This document shows, piece by piece, positions 59,092-64,000 of a stretch of 64,000 nt of DNA. The DNA lies in contig JAFYHQ010000014.1 in assembly GCA_017539105.1 (NCBI GenBank), positions 1-64,000 of the forward strand, read 5' to 3'. Position numbers and translations under genes: made by a program. Under the pieces are notes generated by a model. The model did no database searches and was not told the DNA's origin. It saw only the letters and a list, made by a program, of their open reading frames with translations. How positions within the stretch are numbered: the stretch's first letter is position 1; every line of letters begins with the position of its first letter. The stretch is from Erysipelotrichaceae bacterium. GTDB lineage: Bacteria; Bacillota_I; Bacilli_A; Erysipelotrichales; Erysipelotrichaceae.

Positions 59092-59268
59092 TTACTTCTG
59101 AATACACTTTATCTTTTTAGGACATTTTGCATCAGCTGGAATATGCCATGGTGAACCTTTTTTATCTTGCGTAGCATTAGGAATTAAACCACGAGCACAC
59201 CACTTTCTAATTGTTTCTTGAGTGTACCCCCATTTTTCTGATGCTACTTTTGTTCCAATATCAGCCAT
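59092..59268 (-). CDS. small MerR/excisionase-like HTH protein (58 aa)
   Basis: A 58-residue frame (MADIGTKVASEKWGYTQETI...IPNATQDKKGSPWHIP) has the HTH of MerR-like excisionases: GYTQETIRKWCARGLIPNA. It lies 1 nt after the SHOCT-type gene on the same strand, so it is in that operon. It is below the usual ORF length cut-off. Confidence 0.7.
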   Translation of the reverse strand: MADIGTKVASEKWGYTQETIRKWCARGLIPNATQDKKGSPWHIPADAKCPKKIKCIQK

Positions 59269-59269
59269 A

Positions 59270-59863
59270 TTATTTTAAATCTAACAATTCTTTCTTTTTT
59301 CTCTCAAATTCTTCTTGTGTTATAACACCTTCTTTACACAAATCCGATAATTCTTTTATTTCTTTTGTATAGTCGGTTTTTTTCTTGTTAAAGAATTTCT
59401 GCACATTAAACTTTTTTCCTTCTAAGAAAAGAATGTACATTGAGAAAAGCGGCAATAAAATTAAGAGATATCCAACAAGTGTCATTCTGTATGTAGCAAC
59501 TGTTTTAGGATATACATCCTTATAAAAAATTGAGAATAAAAACGGAATTATAATGAATACAAGATTAAGAATCCCGCTTATTTTTTTGATAATATCTTTT
59601 TTAAGGAAAACACCAAGAAGATAGAATGCAAAAATGATAATTAAAATACCAGGGATTATTAAATCAATGTAATCGTATAATCCAGGTACTTGAAGCATTA
59701 TAAGCCATAATATATTAAACTTATCGTTTATGTCTTGGCCAAGCACCCCAGTGTCAATATATTTCAGTATTCTATGAACAGCCAGTTTTTGTTTTGAATC
59801 AATAATAAGAATAATTAATTCCAGAACAAACAACGAGATAATTAAAATATTTCTTTTTTTCAT
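59270..59863 (-). CDS. membrane protein with C-terminal SHOCT motif
   Basis: The 197-residue protein starts at MKKRNILIISLFV, behind AAGGTGG, and has about four membrane segments. The C-terminus (EIKELSDLCKEGVITQEEFERKKKELLDL) is a SHOCT motif, common at the ends of phage and plasmid membrane proteins. It is translated immediately after a lipoprotein gene. Confidence 0.75.
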   Translation of the reverse strand: MKKRNILIISLFVLELIILIIDSKQKLAVHRILKYIDTGVLGQDINDKFNILWLIMLQVPGLYDYIDLIIPGILIIIFAFYLLGVFLKKDIIKKISGILNLVFIIIPFLFSIFYKDVYPKTVATYRMTLVGYLLILLPLFSMYILFLEGKKFNVQKFFNKKKTDYTKEIKELSDLCKEGVITQEEFERKKKELLDLK

Positions 59864-59864
59864 T

Positions 59865-60323
59865 TTAGTCCACCTTTTGGAAACGAACGGTTGCACCAGT
59901 TGTCCAATCACTAGAAGAAGAATATGTTAGATAAAACGTTAATTGAACTTCTCCATCCTTTGCATAAATATTTGTATTTAAGCATTTAAATCCGCTAAAA
60001 ATCTGGTCTGCAGGGCCATTTCCAGAACCCCACGTTATTATAGTATTGTATTGATTTCCTTTGCCTTTGAAATTCCCTGTATAGGATGAACCATTTAAAT
60101 GGACATCTACTATTTTTGCTTTTTCAATTACTACATAAAACTCATCGTTTACTAGAGAATCCCATTTATAGGTGGTTTCTCCTCTTTTCCACGTTTGAAA
60201 ACCATTGACAACATATTTTCCGTTGATATTATTTGGGTCGCTTGAACAGCCTGTAATGCTTAATAAAACGGAAAAGATTATCAACGCTAGGAATAGTATT
60301 CTAATATTTCGTTTTCTTTTCAT
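59865..60323 (-). CDS. predicted lipoprotein
   Basis: The 152-residue protein has a signal peptide and lipobox (IFSVLLSITGCSS) and a beta-rich domain with DSLVNDEFYVVIEKAKIVDVH. It is the first gene of a leftward operon with the SHOCT and MerR-like genes, and its promoter faces the XRE regulator across a palindromic operator. Role unknown. Confidence 0.75.
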   Translation of the reverse strand: MKRKRNIRILFLALIIFSVLLSITGCSSDPNNINGKYVVNGFQTWKRGETTYKWDSLVNDEFYVVIEKAKIVDVHLNGSSYTGNFKGKGNQYNTIITWGSGNGPADQIFSGFKCLNTNIYAKDGEVQLTFYLTYSSSSDWTTGATVRFQKVD

Positions 60324-60357
60324 TTATCCCTCCATAAATAGCATCTTATTTTAATAA

Positions 60358-60399
60358 TAGCGGATTTTCCGCTAAATCACAATAGTGCAAAGTCCGCTA
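60358..60399. promoter_or_regulatory. operator for the divergent XRE regulator
   Basis: TAGCGGA-TTT-TCCGCTA (60358-60374) is a perfect inverted repeat, and a matching half site TCCGCTA lies at 60393-60399. They sit between the lipoprotein operon and the XRE gene, the usual place for autoregulation. Confidence 0.65.
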
Positions 60400-60426
60400 A
60401 AATACAATCAATGTAAGGTACTTAAA

Positions 60427-60642
60427 ATGCTTTACAAACGAATTAGGGAATTGCGTGAGGATAATGATTTAACACAGAAACAGATGGGCGAAATTCTTTC
60501 TTGTAGTCAAAGAGTTTATAGTAATTATGAAAGAGGAGAACTTGATATTCCTACTGATATTTTGATTAAACTCGCAGATTATCATGAAGTGTCCGTTGAT
60601 TATCTGCTAGAAAGAACAAATAATAAGAAAACATACAAATAA
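60427..60642 (+). CDS. XRE-family HTH regulator
   Basis: The 71-residue protein starts at MLYKRIRELREDNDLTQKQ, behind AAGG, and is almost entirely an XRE HTH (LTQKQMGEILSCSQRVYSNYERGE) with a short dimerisation tail. The palindromic operator upstream fits it as its own repressor. It converges on the resolvase gene. Confidence 0.9.
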   Translation: MLYKRIRELREDNDLTQKQMGEILSCSQRVYSNYERGELDIPTDILIKLADYHEVSVDYLLERTNNKKTYK

Positions 60643-60643
60643 A

Positions 60644-60676
60644 GGCTTCTATCATCCGAATGATAGAAGCCCGTTT
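60644..60676. terminator. bidirectional terminator
   Basis: Perfect 12-bp stem GGCTTCTATCAT/ATGATAGAAGCC with a CCGA loop, followed by CGTTTTTATTT, between the convergent XRE and recombinase genes. Confidence 0.9.
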
Positions 60677-60680
60677 TTAT

Positions 60681-61268
60681 TTATTGTTCCAGTAGAGAAA
60701 GATATTTATATATTGTTTTTCTTGAACGCTCACATAATCGCGATAAATCGGTGATGTTGAGAGAACCATTTTTATATGCGGGGTAATGCTTATAGAAGAT
60801 TACCGGTATATCGTCTTTTGTGGTTCTTGGTCTGCCAATCGGTGAGCCCTTTGCCTTTGCGTTTGCCATTCCTGATTTGACACGCTCGCGTATGATGTTG
60901 AGTTCTAATTCAGCAAATACACCACTCATCATAATAAATGCGTTTGTCATTGGGTCTAAACTTCCAGACCGACAATCAACTGTTATGCTTCCTATGATAT
61001 CAAGGCAGATTTTCTTTTGTTTAACAGCATCAATGATTTCGCACAATTTCTTTGTGCTTCTGGCAAGTCGTGATACTTCAAGAGTGAATATCGTATCTCC
61101 TTCTTTGACTGTTTCCAATAGAAGAGATAATTGCGGTTTGACGGAGCTGTCGCCGTGTTCGTATTCAAATCGTATATCTTGTGCTCCCGCATCCTTCAAT
61201 TCTCTTATTTGCCTGTTGATATCTTGCTTATCTTCGTTGGTGCTGGCTCTGGCATAACCATAAATCAT
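60681..61268 (-). CDS. serine recombinase (resolvase/invertase)
   Basis: The 195-residue protein is a small serine recombinase: YGYARASTNEDKQDINRQIRELK carries the nucleophilic Ser, LEVSRLARSTKKL and FAELELNIIRERVKSGMANAKAKG the other core motifs, and a C-terminal HTH follows (LNITDLSRLCERSRKTIYKYL). It would resolve or invert DNA. It ends in TAA and is in the accessory region. No inverted target repeats were recognised. Confidence 0.9.
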   Translation of the reverse strand: MIYGYARASTNEDKQDINRQIRELKDAGAQDIRFEYEHGDSSVKPQLSLLLETVKEGDTIFTLEVSRLARSTKKLCEIIDAVKQKKICLDIIGSITVDCRSGSLDPMTNAFIMMSGVFAELELNIIRERVKSGMANAKAKGSPIGRPRTTKDDIPVIFYKHYPAYKNGSLNITDLSRLCERSRKTIYKYLSLLEQ

Positions 61269-61315
61269 TCTATGTTCTCCCTTCTGGAGAGGGGCTTTAT
61301 GCCCCTCGTCCTAAA

Positions 61316-61597
61316 TTAGTGGCTGATGGTAAATCTTTTGCTTGAAACTTCCTTTGTGAAGTTCTTGTAGAGGGCTTCGCCCATCTCAACTTTGAACCTC
61401 TTGGTATCAAATCTTGATGATAGGACATCAACGTAGCGGATGATATAATCGCCAACGGTCAGTTCTTCAACGTCCCTGATTGTCATTTCTTCTTTGATGC
61501 TGTCCTTGATTGCTTCCGCTTCTGCTTTGAGTTCTTCAATCATTGCTTCCAAGTCATTCAATTCTTCAATTCTGTGAGTTAATGTAATCTGTGTCAT
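61316..61597 (-). CDS. phage/ICE-type helical protein
   Basis: The 93-residue protein is a charged helix (EELNDLEAMIEELKAEAEAI) followed by a beta part (VEELTVGDYIIRYVDVLSSRFDTKRFKVEMG, FTKEVSSKRFTISH). Similar proteins are common as small genes in phages and conjugative elements. The role is unknown. It lies divergent to the HTH gene across three operators. Confidence 0.6.
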   Translation of the reverse strand: MTQITLTHRIEELNDLEAMIEELKAEAEAIKDSIKEEMTIRDVEELTVGDYIIRYVDVLSSRFDTKRFKVEMGEALYKNFTKEVSSKRFTISH

Positions 61598-61644
61598 TTC
61601 TTTCTCCTTCTTGGTTATCTAACCTCTTTAACTGTCTTCATTAT

Positions 61645-61728
61645 ACACCAAAAATGGTGTAATCGTCAATACTTTTTACACAGTTTTTGGTGTAATTTTA
61701 TCATTTGATGTTACACCAAATTAGGTGT
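61645..61728. promoter_or_regulatory. three ACACC...GGTGT operators
   Basis: Three related 16-bp palindromes lie at 61645-61660 (ACACCAAAAATGGTGT), 61678-61693 (ACACAGTTTTTGGTGT) and 61713-61728 (ACACCAAATTAGGTGT), centred about 33-35 bp apart. They sit between the leftward gene at 61597 and the rightward HTH gene at 61759. Confidence 0.75.
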
Positions 61729-61758
61729 ATCATATTAGTGAATGAGGTATAGATATAT

Positions 61759-61974
61759 ATGATTAAATATGACAAGCTTTTTGAACGGTTGAAAGCATAC
61801 GGTTATAACACCAACAGGATAAGAAAAGAACACATTATTGGTGAAAGCACACTTACTGCTATCAGGCAAGGCAAGGGCGGTTTGTCTCACAAAAACATTG
61901 ACAGGTTATGTGAGTTGTTAGAGTGTCAGCCAAACGACATAATGGAATACGTGAAAGAAGACAAGGCGAACTGA
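61759..61974 (+). CDS. Cro/CI-like HTH regulator
   Basis: The 71-residue protein is a small HTH repressor (YGYNTNRIRKEHIIGESTLTA, LSHKNIDRLCELLECQPNDIMEY) of the Cro/CI type usual in phages and ICEs. Three operators lie upstream. It ends at TGA, which gives the normal family length; reading through that TGA would run into palindromes. So TGA appears to be a stop here, unlike in the genes from 62.2 kb on. Confidence 0.85.
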   Translation: MIKYDKLFERLKAYGYNTNRIRKEHIIGESTLTAIRQGKGGLSHKNIDRLCELLECQPNDIMEYVKEDKAN

Positions 61975-62123
61975 TGCCTTGTTTTATACGGTTTTCGTAT
62001 AACTGGCATTTTCAGTGAAAAAATGCTTTTCGTGTTTCTATTTCAATTTCGGCACCTGACGGTGCTGTGTCGGCTCTGACGGTGTGCCGAAACCAAATGC
62101 TAACGGAAACATTTTCTTACAAT

Positions 62124-62172
62124 AAAAAAATCGCACACAGAAGGGCTTAAACTGCCAAAATCTGTGTGCGAT
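62124..62172 (-). terminator. terminator at the end of the recoded module
   Basis: A perfect 12-bp stem ATCGCACACAGA/TCTGTGTGCGAT is followed by TTTTTTTATTG on the minus strand, downstream of the gene ending at 62202. Confidence 0.85.
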
Positions 62173-62201
62173 ATTCGTATAGGGTTTTTGGAAACAACCG
62201 C

Positions 62202-62678
62202 TTATCTTTTCTTGTTGGAAAACATATCATCAATTATCTTGCCGATAGATTGCCCTAATGCTTTGCCAAAGCGTTCGCCAAGTTTGGTGGCTCAATGTTT
62301 CTTATGACTTGCTCTCTTGTGATTTACATTGTAAGAGCCAATTTCGTTGATGCTGTTAAAGATATCATAAGCGCTTTCTTCTATCATTTCGCTAACATCT
62401 TCTTCTACTCAACGCACGATATCTGTTTGTATCTCGTTGAGTGCTTGCGTTGATGCTTCAATCAGTGTCTTTTCTAACGCTTGCTTGTTAAATATATAAC
62501 GGTCTCGCTTCGGTTCTATTCTCAATGGGTAGCCGAGGTCATCCAATCGGTGAATATAACTGTCTATCAGTTCTTCGCGTGAAGTTATGTATTCGTATTT
62601 GATTGTTCCGTTGCCTGATTGCCCCAATTGCTTTTTGAGGTTGTGTTGATGATGTGCCATTTTATCGCTGACGTTCAT
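62202..62678 (-). CDS. hypothetical protein, continuous only if TGA is read as Trp
   Basis: The start at MNVSDKMAHHQHNLKK follows AAGGAG at 10 nt. Read with the standard code the frame stops at TGA 62409-62411 (residue 90) and again at TGA 62292-62294 (residue 129); read as Trp it gives 158 residues ending in TAA and followed by a strong terminator. The C-terminal part (WATKLGERFGKALGQSIGKIIDD) remains protein-like after both TGAs. No family recognised. It overlaps the upstream gene by 17 nt. Confidence 0.6.
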
Positions 62679-62886
62679 TTCTGTAAAACTCCTTGATATA
62701 TACATCTAATTTGTATCGGCTCTCATAGCCAAGTTTTGTGACTCCTGATAGTCAATTATAAAAAGACGTTTCCTTGATGCCGATTGCGGATGCGATATCT
62801 TTGTATCTTACATCGCTGCCTCATTTAAGAAACCGGCATTCTCCTCTTAATCTTTCTTGTTCTTCTTTAATAGGTGGTAAGCACAT
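62662..62886 (-). CDS. HTH protein with two in-frame TGA codons read as Trp
   Basis: The start at MCLPPIKEEQERLRGE follows GGAG at 8 nt. TGA lies at 62821-62823 (residue 22) and 62752-62754 (residue 43). With TGA as Trp the 74-residue protein reads GECRFLKWGSDVRYKDIA and then IKETSFYNWLSGVTKLG, an HTH in which a Trp after SFYN is common in the family. Ends in TAA. This gives independent support for reading TGA as Trp. Confidence 0.65.
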
Positions 62887-63003
62887 AATTATTTCTCCTT
62901 TCTGTGCGGGGGTGAGTTTCAGGACAACACAACAAAGTCGTTGATAATTGCTCGTTGGTGCTCCAAACTGCTTCCCAAAGTATTTTTTATTGATTATGAA
63001 GTA

Positions 63004-63495
63004 TTAGAAGACAAACTCTTCTGCTGGATGAAAAGAGAGGGGCTCAACGTTGTCGTTGAGGCACTCTCCTTTATTTATCTTTGTATTGTTCGTTATATTG
63101 TTTCTATGCTGATTTTCGCACGTCTCTTGTTCGGTTTCCGTATAAGAAGGTGTGCGAATATCGTATAGTTCTTTGGCTGATGGTGTGCGGTTTTCGCACC
63201 CCTGATATATGCTCTTCTGGTGGATGACGTTTTCATCAAAATCTATGAAACCTTTTTCTTTGAGCTCTCGTAGCCCATCGTGAAAGGTTGTTCTTTTGAT
63301 GCCCCATTTGTGTTTGGCATCAGCAGGTGATATGTCCCACAAGATGCCGTCTTTATTCTTCAAAAGATAGCATCACACTTTGAAACCCGAGCCGTTTAAT
63401 ACCGAGCAGGCATAAGCCATTTCTTCTTCGCCATAAATAAGATAGATGCCTGATATCTTCTTATCTATTCTTACTGTTCTTTGATTTTGATACAT
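63004..63495 (-). CDS. replication-type HTH protein with one in-frame TGA read as Trp
   Basis: The start at MYQNQRTVRIDKKISG lies within the end of the previous gene. TGA at 63373-63375 is residue 41; as Trp the sequence reads GSGFKVWCYLLKNKDGILWDISPADAKHKWGI, which fits plasmid replication initiator-like HTH proteins (FKLWxYLxKN...DxSPADAxxxWGI). Two TGG codons also encode Trp. With standard code only a shorter frame beginning TTG would remain. 163 residues in all. Confidence 0.65.
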
Positions 63496-63682
63496 AGCCA
63501 TTGCGTTCAAACCTCACTATCTTATTAACTTCTCTTCTTAATTCTTCACTGTCTTCAAAATAGAAGACGTGAAACTCTGGCTTATTTTTGTTTCTGCCTG
63601 TGCCGATACATTTATAACCTCGGCTTTCAAGTTCTTTCGCCAATCACAAGGCGCATATTGTGTAGTTTGTATTTTGATACAT
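63461..63682 (-). CDS. DUF5659-like protein with in-frame TGA read as Trp
   Basis: The start at MYQNTNYTIC follows AAAGGAG at a good distance. TGA at 63644-63646 is residue 13 and gives ICALWLAKELESRGYKCIG, followed by PEFHVFYFEDSEELRREVNKI, similar to DUF5659 proteins. 73 residues, ending in TAA. Under the standard code the strong ribosome site would serve only a 12-codon frame. Confidence 0.6.
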
Positions 63683-63760
63683 TTTTCTTACTCCTTTCAA
63701 ATTATCTACATAATAATTTTCCTCATATTTTTTATGAAACACAAATTATACGCATTAAAG

Positions 63761-63801
63761 AAAAAAGCCCAATCAGTATTTCTTTTTTCTACTGGTCGGG
63801 C
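63761..63801 (-). terminator. terminator after the partial gene at the window edge
   Basis: An imperfect 12-bp stem GCCCAATCAGTA/TACTGGTCGGGC is followed by TTTTTTCTTT on the minus strand. Confidence 0.7.
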
Positions 63802-63830
63802 GTTATGTAAAGAGAAGTATTGTCATTATT

Positions 63831-64000
63831 CTATGCCGTGTATATTGGCTCCTGATGAGGCGCAATCCACATTTGAAAGAGTTTGCCATTAGATAGTTCA
63901 ACGGTGATTGTGTGCTTACAGAACGGTTGCTTGCGTGCTGTTTCCATCAGCAGTTCTTGTGCTTTGAAGATTGCTTCAATATCATTTGATGCTTTTGTTT
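63831..64000 (-). CDS. partial gene at the right edge, C-terminus only
   Basis: An open minus-strand frame enters from the right edge and ends at TAG 63831-63833 after about 55 codons (SNDIEAIFKAQELLMETARK, then KLFQMWIAPHQEPIYTA). It uses TGG for its one Trp. The start lies outside the window. The family is not recognised. Confidence 0.6.
   Translation of the reverse strand, partial: TKASNDIEAIFKAQELLMETARKQPFCKHTITVELSNGKLFQMWIAPHQEPIYTA

Noticed and set aside
62202-63682. Ordinary pseudogenes
   Set aside because: Six TGA interruptions with no TAA, TAG or frameshift, and intact ribosome sites and true stops, are very unlikely for random decay.
62202-63682. Selenocysteine at TGA
   Set aside because: No SECIS-like hairpin follows the TGAs, and the contexts match Trp positions of HTH proteins rather than redox sites.
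63569-63892. Plus-strand ORF at the right edge
   Set aside because: It is antisense to the DUF5659-like gene and terminator, with no ribosome site.

Overview
The window looks like the chromosome of a Gram-positive gut or oral Bacillota of the Erysipelotrichales type. The signs are strong AGGAGG ribosome sites, SepF, GntR/YtrA-type and WYL regulators, S-layer homology domains, mostly single-copy metabolic genes and moderate base composition. This placement is an inference from protein families; no rRNA or other marker gene is present. Over most of the window TGA is used as an ordinary stop, for example in the ATGA gene overlaps at 5331, 32283, 32630, 33865 and 46160.

Layout. 1-3 kb: small lipoprotein and repeat genes plus a truncated HsdM relic beside a GIY-YIG/DUF4357 protein. 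3-8.2 kb: an ADP-ribose island with an Nmad3-macrodomain fusion, an ADP-ribosylglycohydrolase and a macrodomain-HTH protein under a palindromic promoter. 8.4-13.6 kb: VOC protein, esterases, small membrane and TPR proteins, a TIM-barrel protein and a RelE-type toxin-antitoxin pair. 13.68-14.22 kb: seven tRNA genes 2-4 nt apart, several of them structurally odd. 14.8-17.3 kb: a large beta-helix protein with SLH domains. 18.3-21.1 kb: a retron locus, read leftward as HIRAN protein, msr-msd RNA, retron reverse transcriptase, RlaP-type nucleotidyltransferase, SepF and terminator, with a divergent WYL regulator at 21.2 kb. 22-30 kb: an AAA+/XpaC operon and a PASTA/FtsX/ABC operon. 30.5-35.3 kb: glycerate kinase and a GlpA-like FAD oxidoreductase operon. 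35.3-55.7 kb: housekeeping and accessory genes, including a second toxin-antitoxin pair, barnase/barstar, nicotinamidase, MscS, a TrmD-HD fusion, an ABC-2 transporter with its GntR repressor, a D-aminoacylase, TldD/TldE and Nif3.

55.7-64 kb is an AT-richer accessory region: a zinc-ribbon/endonuclease protein, a second WYL regulator, small HTH proteins, a serine recombinase and, from 62.2 kb to the edge, replication-type genes. Four consecutive genes there (62202-63682) contain six in-frame TGA codons, no TAA or TAG and no frameshift, and all read cleanly if TGA encodes tryptophan. This suggests a recoded mobile module inside or beside a standard-code genome.

The two strongest candidates for an undescribed system are the retron with a nucleotidyltransferase (and possibly SepF) in its transcription unit, and the TGA-recoded module. 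The dense tRNA array with an elbow-less tRNA-Asp-like gene is third.
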